This document shows positions 30,073-41,033 of a DNA stretch of 64,000 nucleotides, one piece after another. The stretch's first letter is position 1; the number at the start of each line of letters is the position of its first letter. The notes under the pieces are model-generated. The model was not told where the DNA came from, did no database searches, and worked only from the letters and a program-made list of their open reading frames with translations. Source of the stretch: an uncultured Chloroflexales bacterium (GTDB taxonomy: Bacteria > Chloroflexota > Chloroflexia > Chloroflexales > Chloroflexaceae). Position numbers and translations under genes: made by a program. The stretch is taken from assembly GCA_937967405.1 (NCBI GenBank), contig CALCJV010000022.1, positions 42,670 through 106,669 on the forward strand, in the 5' to 3' direction.

Positions 30073-31463
30073 GTGCTATCCCCACCCACGCTGATGTGGT
30101 GATTGCAGGGGCAGGCATCGCGGGCATTGCCACCGCCTACTATCTGACCCGCGTGCATGGCGTGCGCGATGTTGTGCTGATTGAACCGGGCCCACCCATG
30201 ATGCTGACCAGTGCCAAACCAGTCGAGGGCTACCGCAATTGGTGGGGCGATGGAGCAATGGTGCAGTTTATGAATCGCAGCCTCGACTTGCTTGAACAGC
30301 TTGCCGATGCCACCAACAACATCCCGCGAATGTCGCGGCGCGGCTACCTGTTTGCCAGTGCCCAGCCAGAGAGCTACGCCTTCTTTGAGCGCGTGTCCGC
30401 CGAGTTTGCGGCGTTGGGCGTAGGCGCGATCCGCCACCACACTGGCAACAGCCCAACGCCCGCGTATACTCCGCCACCTGCCGATGATCGCTATGCTCCA
30501 TCGCTTAGCGGCGCAGACCTGATTAGCAACCCGACCCTGATCCGCACCCAGTTTGGCTACTTACCGGATACCACTCGCGTCCTGCTGCATGCGCGGCGGT
30601 GTGGCTGGTTTAGTGCCAGCAGCACCGGCGGCTATCTGCTCGCCCAAGCCCAAGCATACGGCGCACGCCTAATTGCAGGCAGCGTGAGCGGGGTGCAGGT
30701 GGCAAGCGGGCGCATTGGTGGCGTGCAGGTGACGACGGCTGATGGTAGCCCGCACCTGATCCAAACGCGCACCTTCGTGAATGCGGCGGGGCCCTTCCTA
30801 AACCACATCGCCGCCATGATGGGGTTATCATTGCCAATGTACACCGAGCCACACTACAAAATCTCGTTCCGCGATGTCAAGCGCATCGTACCGCGTGATG
30901 CTCCGCTCGTGATCTGGTTTGACCCGATCCGACTGGTGTGGCGCGACGACGAGCGGGCTGCCCTCGAAGCCGACCCCGCCCAGCATTGGCTGCTCGATGA
31001 GCTACCTGCTGAGATGCACTGGCGGCCAGCTGGACGCGACATCTGGCAGGATGATACGGTGATTGTGGCGTGGACATACCGCACCGCACCCGAACCGCCG
31101 ACCTTCCCGTTGGCGATTGAGCCACGTTACCCTGAACTCGTGCTACGCGGCTTAGCCAGCATCCTGCCCGAAGCCGCAAGCTACATCGGCAATGTGGTTG
31201 GGCTGGAGTATGACGGCGGCTACTACAACCGCACCCAAGAAAACCGCCCCTTGATTGGGCGGCTCCCTATTGAAGGCGCGTATGTGTTGGGTGCGCTATC
31301 TGGCTTCGGCTTGATGGGCTGCTTGGGCGCAGGCGAACTGCTCACCGCGCACATCACGGGCGGCACACGGCCTAGCTACGCCGATGCCTTTGCACCACAA
31401 CGTTACGCCGATCCTGCGTACCAGCAGCAGTTGCAGAACTGGCCGGCGGCGTGGCAGCTGTAA
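30069..31463 (+). CDS. FAD-dependent (DAO-family) oxidoreductase
   Basis: ADVVIAGAGIAGIATAYYLTRVHGVRDVVLIEPGPPM; YNRTQENRPLIGRLPIEGAYVLGALSGFGLMGCLGAGELLTAHI. ATGA overlap with upstream MBL gene. Confidence 0.9.
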   Translation: MSAIPTHADVVIAGAGIAGIATAYYLTRVHGVRDVVLIEPGPPMMLTSAKPVEGYRNWWGDGAMVQFMNRSLDLLEQLADATNNIPRMSRRGYLFASAQPESYAFFERVSAEFAALGVGAIRHHTGNSPTPAYTPPPADDRYAPSLSGADLISNPTLIRTQFGYLPDTTRVLLHARRCGWFSASSTGGYLLAQAQAYGARLIAGSVSGVQVASGRIGGVQVTTADGSPHLIQTRTFVNAAGPFLNHIAAMMGLSLPMYTEPHYKISFRDVKRIVPRDAPLVIWFDPIRLVWRDDERAALEADPAQHWLLDELPAEMHWRPAGRDIWQDDTVIVAWTYRTAPEPPTFPLAIEPRYPELVLRGLASILPEAASYIGNVVGLEYDGGYYNRTQENRPLIGRLPIEGAYVLGALSGFGLMGCLGAGELLTAHITGGTRPSYADAFAPQRYADPAYQQQLQNWPAAWQL

Positions 31464-31469
31464 CAAGAA

Positions 31470-32159
31470 CTATCCGGCTTGGTGGGCGGCGTGGACAAAT
31501 GCCGCAATACGTTGCGGGTCTTTCACGCCATCCCGTTCTACCCCACTGCTCACGTCTACGCCCCACGGGCGCACGCGCTGAATGGCCGCCGCGACATTCT
31601 CTGGCGTAAGCCCGCCCGCCAGCACAATTGGCACTTGCTGGGCGAGGCTCGCGGCCTGCTCCCAATCGGCAAGCGTGCCTGTGCCGCCATACTGTCCAGC
31701 GACGTGGGCATCTACTAGCAGGCGAAACACGACTGGGCGCAGATCGGTGGGGAGCGTATTGGGGAGTAGGCTGGGGCTAGCACACTGGCGTAGCGTATGG
31801 GCAAGCCACGCCTGATCGTGCGGGCTAGCCGGGCTAGCATTGAGGCGCACAGCCTTGAGGATCGGGAGCTGAATAGAGGCAACCTGTGCGGGCAACTCAT
31901 CCCCACTGAGCTGCACATAATCGAGATCACACTGCGTGGCCAGCGTGTTGATCATTGCTGGATCGGCATTGACAAACAGCCCAACAATGCGGATGCGGCG
32001 CGGATGCTGGCGTAGCGCAGCAACAATCGGCATAGCTTGGGCCGGGGTGATCTGGCGGCGGCTCGGCGCAAACACCAAGCCCACCAAATCCGCCCCAGCT
32101 GTAGCGGCAGCTAGGGCGGCTTCAGCGGTCATTACTCCACAAATCTTGACGGCCGTCAT
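31470..32159 (-). CDS. trpF: Phosphoribosylanthranilate isomerase
   Basis: MTAVKICGVMTAEAALAAATAGADLVGLVFAPSRRQITPAQA; VPIVLAGGLTPENVAAAIQRVRPWGVDVSSGVER. Confidence 0.95.
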   Translation of the reverse strand: MTAVKICGVMTAEAALAAATAGADLVGLVFAPSRRQITPAQAMPIVAALRQHPRRIRIVGLFVNADPAMINTLATQCDLDYVQLSGDELPAQVASIQLPILKAVRLNASPASPHDQAWLAHTLRQCASPSLLPNTLPTDLRPVVFRLLVDAHVAGQYGGTGTLADWEQAASLAQQVPIVLAGGLTPENVAAAIQRVRPWGVDVSSGVERDGVKDPQRIAAFVHAAHQAG

Positions 32160-34231
32160 ACCGTTGCGGGGTATTCCTCTGGCGTTTCGGCAGTGTCCAC
32201 CGCCGGAGCAGAACCATCGTGCTCCCCGCTAACGGGCAGATCGGCTTCGGCACTCACAGCAACTGCCCCTTCCGCCACAGCACTGGCGGCCGCGTCCGCG
32301 TTGGCAGGCATCTCAGCATTGGTCAGTGCATCGGCAGGCACATCAGCGTCCGCGTTGGCTTCCCCATTCACCGGTGCAACAGCTTCCGCGTCGGCCCCTA
32401 CAACGCCTGCGGTTTCTTCCTCAACCTTAAGTTGGTAGTACGTATGCCGCCCGCGCCCCGTCTTCTCCAGTATGCCCCCATTGATTGCCTGCTTCGCAAA
32501 CGTTCGCATCTGCTCGTTGGTATAGTTGATGATTTGCTGATTTCGCAGCTCACGCAACCCATCAATGATCTGGGTGAAGGAGACTGGCCGACCAAAAGCC
32601 CTTATCATGTTCCGGAATGCCTGCCATTCCGCATCGCTGAAGCGCACTTCGGCTTCAACCGGCGTAGGCGCAATGCCTTCCGCCGCACCTGTTTCCGCAA
32701 AGCGCACTTCGGCTTCAACCGGCGTAGGCGCAATGTCTTCCGCCGCACCTGTTTCCGGAGGTGCGGCTAGGAATGTATCCGTTGCAACAGCATGGGATAT
32801 ACTCGGCACCTCAAGCTCATCAATCAAAGCTGCCAATGTCGGGGAGATGGCAGGGGCTGCGCTAGATGTATCACTTGCCAAATCGGCCCACACCGCTTCA
32901 AGGAGTGCAGTAGCATCTGCGGTAAGCTGCTGGCTGGTTTCAAATGGATTGGGCGGATCAGTGCGGTCAGCATCGGGGGCAATCGCAAGCAAGTCATCCT
33001 CGCTCAAATCAGGCAGTTCTGGCTCGGCAAAGGGCACAACGGCATCCACTTCACCAGCTAGCAAGGCCAATTCCTCAAGCCCCAGCGCAGTTGGGCTATC
33101 GGCTTCGCTAGCATCATCGGTATCATCGAGGGCCTCGACCGACATAGTGGCGGTAGGGGCACTCACCCCCGTGCGCTCGCTTGCGGGCTTGCGGCGGCGA
33201 CGGCGACGGCTACGGTTCGCGGAGCTACCCGCCGTTGCCGCTTCGGGGGCCGGGCTAGTTCCTTTGGCCTGCCCGTTGTTGCTGACGGGTAGCTCTACGT
33301 CCGGAGCTTCGCCAAGTGGGACTTCCTCACGCAGATCGCCGACAAACTGCGAGAGCTTGAGCGGGTCTTCACCGGGCAAGAAGACTTCGTTGACCGTGCC
33401 ACTCGTGAAGATCTGGACGTGTCCGCGGCGTTCGGCATCCTGCACGAAATCCTTGAATTTGGTAAAGGCTCGCCCATTCATATCCTTGTAGCGATTCTCT
33501 TTAAAATCGCCCCCCATCAGCTCTTTCATCACCAGCTTGATCGAGCCAAGCGTGGAGACATAGCCGCGTTCACGGACGAGACGCACCGCAGCCACGAGCG
33601 TATCGTAGATGTCGGGGGCTTTGGGTGCAGGCGGCGTTGGCTCAATTGTCGGCGACAGGGCGACAGCCGCCGCTGCCGCCGGTAGTTCCGGCTCCAAGCG
33701 TTGCTTGGGCAACGCAGCGGGAGCAGGCTTGCCATGCAACTGTTCGTAAAACAGAAACTCATCGGCACTCTGGGCAAGATGGGTTGAGGCTGCCCCGCCA
33801 ATGCCAATAATGATGACTTCTTTGCCTTGTTGGCGGATACTGTGCACCAACGGAATGAAGTCACGGTCGCCAGTCACGAGGACGAATTTCTCGACGTTCT
33901 GATGCATAAACAGCGTTTTCATCGCATCTATACAGATGTTCATGTCAACGCTGTTTTTGATCGCTCGCCCAGTGCGCCCCACGTCCTTATCATAATAGTA
34001 GGTCGGCACGTACATCGGCTCAATACTATTCGCATATAAGGCACTGGTGATACGCGGGTAGCGATACCAATCTGCATAAGCACGCGCAATAATGACCCGC
34101 CCTAGATCGTGGCAGCGGTCCATAATCGTTTCGAAATTCGGGTTTTCGTCCAGCTTATCGCGGACACTGACATACACGTTTTCGAAATCAATAAAGACCG
34201 CTACATCAGGTCTTCGGTGTTCGTAAAGCAT
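32156..34231 (-). CDS. NYN-domain (LabA/DUF88-like) putative RNase with OST-HTH/LOTUS-like domain and C-terminal winged-helix-like region
   Basis: VAVFIDFENVYVSVRDKL...VDMNICIDAMKTLFMHQNVEKFVLVTGDRDFIPLVHSIRQQGKEVIIIG; IYDTLVAAVRLVRERGYVSTLGSIKLVMKELMGGDFKENRYKDMNGRAFTKFKDFVQDAERRGHVQ. Confidence 0.85.
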   Translation of the reverse strand: MLYEHRRPDVAVFIDFENVYVSVRDKLDENPNFETIMDRCHDLGRVIIARAYADWYRYPRITSALYANSIEPMYVPTYYYDKDVGRTGRAIKNSVDMNICIDAMKTLFMHQNVEKFVLVTGDRDFIPLVHSIRQQGKEVIIIGIGGAASTHLAQSADEFLFYEQLHGKPAPAALPKQRLEPELPAAAAAVALSPTIEPTPPAPKAPDIYDTLVAAVRLVRERGYVSTLGSIKLVMKELMGGDFKENRYKDMNGRAFTKFKDFVQDAERRGHVQIFTSGTVNEVFLPGEDPLKLSQFVGDLREEVPLGEAPDVELPVSNNGQAKGTSPAPEAATAGSSANRSRRRRRRKPASERTGVSAPTATMSVEALDDTDDASEADSPTALGLEELALLAGEVDAVVPFAEPELPDLSEDDLLAIAPDADRTDPPNPFETSQQLTADATALLEAVWADLASDTSSAAPAISPTLAALIDELEVPSISHAVATDTFLAAPPETGAAEDIAPTPVEAEVRFAETGAAEGIAPTPVEAEVRFSDAEWQAFRNMIRAFGRPVSFTQIIDGLRELRNQQIINYTNEQMRTFAKQAINGGILEKTGRGRHTYYQLKVEEETAGVVGADAEAVAPVNGEANADADVPADALTNAEMPANADAAASAVAEGAVAVSAEADLPVSGEHDGSAPAVDTAETPEEYPATV
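32641..32758 (+). repeat. Approx. 60-bp tandem duplication inside the NYN/OST-HTH gene
   Basis: GCGCACTTCGGCTTCAACCGGCGTAGGCGCAATG(C/T)CTTCCGCCGCACCTGTTTCCG twice in tandem; protein RFAETGAAEGIAPTPVEAEVRF. Confidence 0.95.
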
Positions 34232-34462
34232 CGTGCGTGTGTATAGCTCCTATCGTTGGGAGGTACAACTTCTTTCAATAAAAACGGATGAAAACCGACT
34301 CTTATGCCGCTCCATGCCAGTAGGATTTCATACCGTTTGTACTATAGCATTAGCTTGCGCTTCGTGCAACTGTGCACCGAAGGATCAAGCACCCAGCTCT
34401 TGACAGAAGGCTCCCGTTCTGGTATTTTGAATCACAAAGTAAACGATGTTCACTTGAGGTAC

Positions 34463-35143
34463 ATGCTTATGACCATAACTGCATCCCTTACCCCACGAGG
34501 TGAACGCATGCGCGAGACCCTCCTGAATACGGCCCTCACCCTGTTTGCCACCCACGGCTACCACGAAACCACGATGCGGGATATAGCGGCCGCCGCCGGA
34601 TGCTCGCCGGGCCTAACCTATCGCTACTTCAATAGTAAAGAAGACCTTGTCCTCGCCCTCTATGAACGGCTTGCGGCCGAATTTGAAGCCCATGTTGCTG
34701 CCCTGCCGCACGCGCCGCTTGCCGAACGCTTTCAGCGCATTATGCTGCTGCGCTTCCAGCAAGTCGAACCGTACCGCAAAATCTACCAAGCTATTCTCGG
34801 TTCAGCCCTTTCACCCCAAAACGAACTAGGCATCCTCGGCGAACAGACCCAAGCCTTGCGGGCGGCGGCGCAGCATCTTTTTGTACAGGTGGCGCAAGGC
34901 GCAAGCGACGCGCCTGATGCGGCACAAGTGCTTGAGGTGGGGCAGGTACTGTATGCCACACATATGTGTCTAGTGCTCTTCTGGCTCTACGATGAAACGC
35001 CCGGCCACCACGCCACCTACGAGCTGCTAGAGTTGGCCTACGATGGGCTACGGATCGGTCGCCCATTGCTGCGCGTGCCTCCTGTTGCCCATGCCCTCTC
35101 ACGCCTGAGCCGTGCGCTTACGCCGGTCTTTGGCCGGATTTAG
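34463..35143 (+). CDS. TetR family transcriptional regulator
   Basis: RMRETLLNTALTLFATHGYHETTMRDIAAAAGCSPGLTYRYFNSKEDLVLALYERL. Confidence 0.92.
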   Translation: MLMTITASLTPRGERMRETLLNTALTLFATHGYHETTMRDIAAAAGCSPGLTYRYFNSKEDLVLALYERLAAEFEAHVAALPHAPLAERFQRIMLLRFQQVEPYRKIYQAILGSALSPQNELGILGEQTQALRAAAQHLFVQVAQGASDAPDAAQVLEVGQVLYATHMCLVLFWLYDETPGHHATYELLELAYDGLRIGRPLLRVPPVAHALSRLSRALTPVFGRI

Positions 35144-35269
35144 TCGGCGTGCAGTAGAACCAAAAAACACAAACGTACTGATGATCGGGATACATGGTAC
35201 AATACGATGTGAATGGTATGTCTTCCATTCCGATCACTGGATCGCCATCACGCGAAAGGAGCGAACCCA

Positions 35270-36067
35270 ATGACAACCCCGCGCACCACCCAAGAGTTGC
35301 TCGCCCGCGCATCAACGGAGGTGCTGGCCAATGAAGCCGCGGAAGTGGAGCCACTGGTTCCCTATACCCCGCTCGCCGAATTGCTGGCCCTCGAACCTGT
35401 GGACGGCGAACTCGACTATCCAGAGCGTGATGGTAACTTGATGGCTGAGAATACCGAACAGTTTGCGTGGATTGTCCTGATCAAGGAAACCCTTGAGATT
35501 TTGTTCCGTGACCACCCTGATGTGTTTGTCGCGGGGGATTTGTTGTGGTATCCGATCAAGGGCAACAACCGCCTGTGCTTTGCACCCAATGCAATGGTGG
35601 TCTTTGAGCGACCAAAAGGGCGGCGTGGCGCGTACCAGCAGTGGGCAGAGGCTGGGCTACCGCCGCAGGTGGTGTTCGAGATACGCTCGCTGGGCAACCG
35701 CGCCCAAGAGCTGGCCGACAAGCTCCAGTTTTACGATCTGTTCGGGGTGGAGGCGTACTACCTGTACGATCCCGATACCGACACATTGCAGGGGTGGCTC
35801 CGCGATGGGGCAAGTTTGCGCCCGCTCTCGATCCTGCACGAGTGGGTCAGCCCGCGCTTAGGCATCCGCTTCGATGAAGCCGAGACGTGGGCCACCCAAG
35901 CCGAAGCCCGCGCCGCCGCCAAACTCGCCGCCCGCGCCCAAGCCGAAGCCCGCGCCGCCGCTGAACAGCGTGTCACCGAAGAACTGGCCACGCGGGCTGC
36001 GCTCGAAGCCGAGTTAGCCCGTATGCGGGAACAACTACGCCAATTGGGGCGCGAGGAGGAGCTGTGA
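35270..36067 (+). CDS. Uma2 family endonuclease-like protein
   Basis: FRDHPDVFVAGDLLWYPIKGNNRLCFAPNAMVVFERPKGRRGAYQQWAEAGLPPQVVFEIRSLGNRAQELADKLQFYDLFGVEAYYLYDPDTDTLQGWLR; Ala/Arg/Glu-rich coiled tail. Confidence 0.9.
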   Translation: MTTPRTTQELLARASTEVLANEAAEVEPLVPYTPLAELLALEPVDGELDYPERDGNLMAENTEQFAWIVLIKETLEILFRDHPDVFVAGDLLWYPIKGNNRLCFAPNAMVVFERPKGRRGAYQQWAEAGLPPQVVFEIRSLGNRAQELADKLQFYDLFGVEAYYLYDPDTDTLQGWLRDGASLRPLSILHEWVSPRLGIRFDEAETWATQAEARAAAKLAARAQAEARAAAEQRVTEELATRAALEAELARMREQLRQLGREEEL

Positions 36068-38943
36068 ACGCCGAGCGGTTCATGGTGATTGATGGGCATG
36101 CCCTTGCCTTCCGTGCCTTCCATGCGCTGCGGGATGCCAACCTCCGCACAGCTGAGGGCGAAGCAACGTTTGCCGTCTTCGGCTTCTTTCGGATTCTGCT
36201 GGCGAGTATTCAAGAATATCGCCCACATTACGTTGCGGTTGCCTTCGATGTCGGGCGCACCTTCCGCGATGACTTGTATGCCGCGTATAAAGCGGGGCGA
36301 GCCGAAACACCGGCCGAGTTCCACAGCCAGCTGGCCCGCATCCAAGAGGTGCTGCGTGCGCTGAATATCCCGATCTACACGGCTGAGGGCTACGAAGCTG
36401 ATGATGTGATCGGCACGCTAGCTCGCCAAGCCACCGCCCAGCACGTCGAAACCCTGATCCTCACTGGGGATACCGACACGCTCCAGCTTGTCAATGAGCA
36501 GGTGCATGTGCTCCTCGCCAACCCCTACAGTCGCAGCGCGGGGATGACCCGCTACGATCCTGCGGCGGTACGCGAACGCTACCACGGGCTGCGCCCCGAT
36601 CAGCTAGCCGACTTGCGTGGGCTGAAAGGCGATGCATCGGATAATATCCCCGGCGTGAAGGGCATCGGCGAGAAGGGGGCCATCAGCCTGCTAAACGAAT
36701 TTGGCAGCATCGAACACATCTATCAGCAGCTTGAGGCCGTGCCGTTGCGCTATCGCAAGCATCTCGAAGGACAGCAAGCGCAAGCCGAGTTTAGCCGCCA
36801 ACTCGCAATGATTGTGTGTGATGCACCGGTTACGCTCGATCTGCCTGCTGCCCGCGTAGATGAGTATGACCGCACGGCGGTGATTGAGCTATTCCAGCAG
36901 CTCCAGTTTGGGAAAACCTTGCTCGATAAGTTGCCCACACCAATTGCCGACGCACCCTATGCTGCCCTGCCTCCAGCCCCAGCTGCCACAGGGCCAGTGC
37001 CACCCACGACAGGTGCTACGCAACAACTGGACATGTTTGCCCTGCAGGATGCCCCCGCCGTACCAATCCCACCGCCGCCGACCTCTGGCGACTATCGCAC
37101 CGTTAGCACGCCTGCCGATCTGGATGCGCTGCTGCACGCCCTGAACAGGGCCCCAGCATTTGCTTTTGATGTAGAAAGCACTGGACTTCATCCGCTCACC
37201 GATACGCTGGTCGGCATTGCCTTGTCCACCCAAGCGGGCACAGGTTGGTACATTCCGGTTAGCCACCGCACCGGTGAACAGTTGCCGCGCCACACGATTG
37301 TCGCTGCGCTGCGGCCCTACTTCGCCAATCCACAGCAGGCCAAGTATGCCCACAATGCCAAATTCGACATCGAGCTATTGCAGCAGGTCGGCATGCCGGT
37401 GCAGGGCCTTGCCTTCGATGTGCTGCTCGCTGCGCGCCTCTTGGGGCGGCCGCAAGCTGGGCTGAAAGACCTCGCCTCCTACGAATTGCGCCTGTCGGAG
37501 CCGATGCAGAAGATTGTGGCATTGATCGGCAAAGGCAGCCAGCAGATCAGCTTCGATCAGGTGGCGATTGAGCACGCCACGCCCTACGCCGCCGCCGATG
37601 CCGATATGACCCTGCGCCTGACAGCCCACTTCCGCGAGCAGCTTGCCGCGGAGCCATCGCTACAGGCGATCTTTGCCGAGATCGAATTGCCCTTGGTCAG
37701 CGTCCTTGTAGCGATGGAAACGGCGGGCATACTGGTCGATCAGGGCTATCTCCAGCAGCTCCACGAGCGGCTGAGTGCACGCCTGCACGAGTTGGAGCAG
37801 GAGATTTATGGGCACGCTGGGGGTGCATTCAACATCAACTCCGGCATACAACTGAATGAGGTTCTTTTTGACAAACTTGGGTTGCCGACAACGGGGCTGA
37901 AGAAGCTACGCGCATCTGACCGCTTCTCACTCACCGCCGATGTCCTCGAGACGATGGCCGATCTGCACCCGATTATTGCGGCGATCCTGAAGTATCGCCA
38001 GCTTGCCAAACTCAAATCTACCTATGTAGATGCGTTGCCCCAGCTTATCAACCCGCACACGGGACGCATCCATACCACCTACAACCAGATTGGCACGGCA
38101 ACTGGGCGCATCTCATCAAATAATCCCAACATGCAGAATATCCCCGTCCGCACGGACGAAGGCGGTGAGATTCGGCGAGCATTTGTCGCCCCTGCGGATC
38201 ACGTCCTGCTGGCCGCCGACTACTCGCAGATCGAGCTGCGCGTGCTCGCCCATATCACCCGCGATCCGGGCTTGGTGCAGGTCTTCCGCGAGGGGCGCGA
38301 TATTCACGCCGCCACCGCTGCCCAGCTGTTTGGGGTAGCGCAGGAGGACGTAACCAAGAACCAACGCCGGATTGCGAAGACGGTGGTGTTTGGGGTGATC
38401 TACGGGATCAGTGCGTTTGGCTTGGCCCAGCGCATCGGCGGGCTAGATCGCGGCAGCGCACAAGCGTTGATCAATGCGCTCTTCGCCAAATTCCCCAGCA
38501 TTCGCACCTACATTGATGAGACACTCGAACGTGGGCGACGCGACGGCTACGTGCAATCCCTGTTCGGGCGGCGACGCTGGATGCCCGAACTGAATAGCTC
38601 GGGCCCCCGCAAAGCCGCCGCCGAACGCGAGGCGATCAATGCGCCGATCCAAGCCACTGCCGCCGATCTGATGAAGCTGGCGATGCTCAAGGTTGCCGCC
38701 GCACTGCACGAACGCCAGCTTCAGAGCCGGATGCTGCTGCAAGTGCATGATGAACTGATCCTCGAAGTGCCGTACCCAGAGCTTGCAGAAGTTGGTACAA
38801 TGGTGCGTGAAGTGATGGAGTCTGCCTATCAACTCAGCGTGCCGTTGCAGGTGGGGGTTGAGGTGGGCCCCAATTGGGAAGCGATGCAACCCTTTGAACC
38901 GGAACGGGAAGCACATTCGCGTGAGCCAAACGAGGAACAGTAG
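36064..38943 (+). CDS. polA: DNA polymerase I
   Basis: 5'-3' exo ([26 protein letters not shown]), 3'-5' exo ([39 protein letters not shown]), polymerase ([49 protein letters not shown]). Start GTG 36064 or ATG 36082. Confidence 0.97.
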   Translation: MNAERFMVIDGHALAFRAFHALRDANLRTAEGEATFAVFGFFRILLASIQEYRPHYVAVAFDVGRTFRDDLYAAYKAGRAETPAEFHSQLARIQEVLRALNIPIYTAEGYEADDVIGTLARQATAQHVETLILTGDTDTLQLVNEQVHVLLANPYSRSAGMTRYDPAAVRERYHGLRPDQLADLRGLKGDASDNIPGVKGIGEKGAISLLNEFGSIEHIYQQLEAVPLRYRKHLEGQQAQAEFSRQLAMIVCDAPVTLDLPAARVDEYDRTAVIELFQQLQFGKTLLDKLPTPIADAPYAALPPAPAATGPVPPTTGATQQLDMFALQDAPAVPIPPPPTSGDYRTVSTPADLDALLHALNRAPAFAFDVESTGLHPLTDTLVGIALSTQAGTGWYIPVSHRTGEQLPRHTIVAALRPYFANPQQAKYAHNAKFDIELLQQVGMPVQGLAFDVLLAARLLGRPQAGLKDLASYELRLSEPMQKIVALIGKGSQQISFDQVAIEHATPYAAADADMTLRLTAHFREQLAAEPSLQAIFAEIELPLVSVLVAMETAGILVDQGYLQQLHERLSARLHELEQEIYGHAGGAFNINSGIQLNEVLFDKLGLPTTGLKKLRASDRFSLTADVLETMADLHPIIAAILKYRQLAKLKSTYVDALPQLINPHTGRIHTTYNQIGTATGRISSNNPNMQNIPVRTDEGGEIRRAFVAPADHVLLAADYSQIELRVLAHITRDPGLVQVFREGRDIHAATAAQLFGVAQEDVTKNQRRIAKTVVFGVIYGISAFGLAQRIGGLDRGSAQALINALFAKFPSIRTYIDETLERGRRDGYVQSLFGRRRWMPELNSSGPRKAAAEREAINAPIQATAADLMKLAMLKVAAALHERQLQSRMLLQVHDELILEVPYPELAEVGTMVREVMESAYQLSVPLQVGVEVGPNWEAMQPFEPEREAHSREPNEEQ

Positions 38944-38945
38944 GT

Positions 38946-40028
38946 ATGACAACCCGTATAGCGCATGATGCTGAGCGACCCAACGCGCCCCCCACCGGTG
39001 ATCGATCTGTGCCGCCGGTGCCGCCGCCGAACTTGGCGCACAGCGCAGCGGCAACCAATCACCAAGCCGCTGTCGCCCCTGTCTTTTCGGTCGTTGCCCC
39101 AGTCTACAATGAAGAAGCCCTGTTGCCTGAATTCTATCGGCGCACCGTTGCAATGCTTGAGGCTCTCGGCGAGCCATTTGAGATTGTGCTGGTTAATGAT
39201 GGCAGTCGGGATCGTTCGCCACAGATCATGCGTGAGCTACATACCCATGATGAGCGCGTGAAGGTGCTCTTCTTTTCGCGCAACTTTGGGCATCAGCTAG
39301 CGATCACAGCGGGTACAGATTATGCGCGGGGGCAGGCCGTGGTCGTGATTGACTCTGATCTGCAAGACCCGCCTGAAGTCATCCCCGATCTGATTGCCAA
39401 GTGGCGCGAGGGCTACCACGTTGTCTACGCCGTGCGGGCCGAGCGGGAGGGCGAGACGTGGTTTAAGAAGACGACGGCGGCGATCTTCTACCGCATGATC
39501 ACCAAGATCACAAATGTCAACATTCCGGTAGATACAGGCGACTTTCGCTTGATGGATCGCAAGGTCGTCGAGGCATTGCGATCCATCCGCGAGCACAGCC
39601 GCTTCATGCGCGGGCTATCGGTGTGGGTTGGGTTCAATCAGGTGGGCGTGCCCTATCGCCGTGCCGCCCGCAGCGCAGGCAGCACCAACTATCCGCTCCG
39701 CAAGATGGTGCGCTTTGCCTTCGACGGCATTACCAGCTTCTCCTATCTGCCGCTCCAATTGGCAACGATTGTCGGCTTTAGCGTTGCTGGGATCAGCGTG
39801 ATCGGCATTATCCTTGCGATTGTGCTGCGCCTCAGCGGGAACAATGCCTTTGAAGGGCAAGCCACCACGCTCGTCAGTGTGCTCTTTCTGGGTGGGGTGC
39901 AGTTGATCTTTCTCGGCATCATTGGTGAGTATCTGGGACGCATCTACGATGAAGTCAAACGCCGCCCACTCTACATCGTCGCTGAGACGTTGGGCTTCGA
40001 GGATGAGCAGCCGCCCAGCAGCGGATAA
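38946..40028 (+). CDS. Glycosyltransferase family 2 (DPM1/GtrB-like) with C-terminal TM helices
   Basis: [24 protein letters not shown]...[19 protein letters not shown]...[43 protein letters not shown]. Confidence 0.93.
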   Translation: MTTRIAHDAERPNAPPTGDRSVPPVPPPNLAHSAAATNHQAAVAPVFSVVAPVYNEEALLPEFYRRTVAMLEALGEPFEIVLVNDGSRDRSPQIMRELHTHDERVKVLFFSRNFGHQLAITAGTDYARGQAVVVIDSDLQDPPEVIPDLIAKWREGYHVVYAVRAEREGETWFKKTTAAIFYRMITKITNVNIPVDTGDFRLMDRKVVEALRSIREHSRFMRGLSVWVGFNQVGVPYRRAARSAGSTNYPLRKMVRFAFDGITSFSYLPLQLATIVGFSVAGISVIGIILAIVLRLSGNNAFEGQATTLVSVLFLGGVQLIFLGIIGEYLGRIYDEVKRRPLYIVAETLGFEDEQPPSSG

Positions 40029-40029
40029 G

Positions 40030-40060
40030 GCGCAAGCCAGCTCATGGCTCCGGCTTGCGC
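40030..40060. terminator. Bidirectional hairpin between convergent GT2 and lepB genes
   Basis: Perfect 9-bp stem GCGCAAGCC/GGCTTGCGC in the 41-bp gap between converging genes; no strong T tract. Confidence 0.55.
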
Positions 40061-40069
40061 GGGCTGCGC

Positions 40070-40975
40070 TTAGGGGAGCGGCGCGGTATACTGTGGGCTA
40101 GGGATCAGGCCGAAATCGCTGAGCGGGAAATACAGCACCCACGCCTGCCCAATCACGCGATGCAGGGGCAAGGCATCCCACTCACGTGAGTCGCTGCTAT
40201 TCAAGCGATTGTCGCCCATCACAAAGATTGTATCGGGAGGTACCGTGACCGGCCCTACGCTGCATGCTGAACCGCTATTGCAAAAGGTGCTAGCTCCATG
40301 CAGGTACGGCTCATCCAGCAGCAGGTTATTCACATACACCCGCCCATCCCTGATCTCAATCGTCTCGCCGGGCAGGGCAATCACACGCTTGATGAAATCC
40401 TTCTGCACATTGAGCGGGTACTCAAACACGATAATATCGCCACGCTGGGGCATATGGAAGGGGTAAATCACACGCGGCTCAAGCTCTTGATTGCCGGGCA
40501 GTAGGCGGAGCGGCGCATTCAAATCGAAGTGAAAGTAGACAATTTTGTTGACCAGCACATATTGCCCGCTGTGCAGGGTTGGTTCCATACTGGCTCCTTC
40601 GATCTTGAAGTTCTGGACCATGCTCCGCACAATGATAAATACGAGGACAATATACATGATTGTTTCCAGCACCTCTTTGACGGCGGTGCGAACGGCATAG
40701 GGTACGGTGGGGGCCGGCGTGCTGTGCAGCATCTGAATCCATTCACTATGCGATGGCTCAGACCCGTTCGGTAGCTCAGGGGCGGTTGGCTCGGTATCGA
40801 ACGTGGGCGTTGCTGAAGGACGCAAAGGGGGGGGATTTCCTGATAGACTCACAATCACTCCACCTATAGCAAGATTCGGCAAGCAGCATACACTGCGCTG
40901 CTGCACATCAATTCCAATCCAAGTAAGTAGAGAGTATGATATGATTACTAGGATGTACCATACCAAAAAGTACAC
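40070..40975 (-). CDS. lepB: Signal peptidase I
   Basis: FKIEGASMEPTLHSGQYVLVNKIVYF; RGDIIVFEYPLNVQKDFIKRVIALPGETIEIRDGRVYVN; FVMGDNRLNSSDSREWDALPLHRVIGQAWVLYFP. True start may be downstream (e.g. VSLSGNPPP). Confidence 0.93.
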   Translation of the reverse strand: MYFLVWYILVIISYSLLTWIGIDVQQRSVCCLPNLAIGGVIVSLSGNPPPLRPSATPTFDTEPTAPELPNGSEPSHSEWIQMLHSTPAPTVPYAVRTAVKEVLETIMYIVLVFIIVRSMVQNFKIEGASMEPTLHSGQYVLVNKIVYFHFDLNAPLRLLPGNQELEPRVIYPFHMPQRGDIIVFEYPLNVQKDFIKRVIALPGETIEIRDGRVYVNNLLLDEPYLHGASTFCNSGSACSVGPVTVPPDTIFVMGDNRLNSSDSREWDALPLHRVIGQAWVLYFPLSDFGLIPSPQYTAPLP

Positions 40976-41033
40976 TCCCTGCTATTATACTCGATAGACG
41001 CTTGAATGGCTAGACGAGGAGCCTGAGAATTCC

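Noticed and set aside
32565-33491. 308-aa Ser/Ala-rich plus-strand ORF
   Set aside because: Antisense shadow of the NYN/OST-HTH gene.
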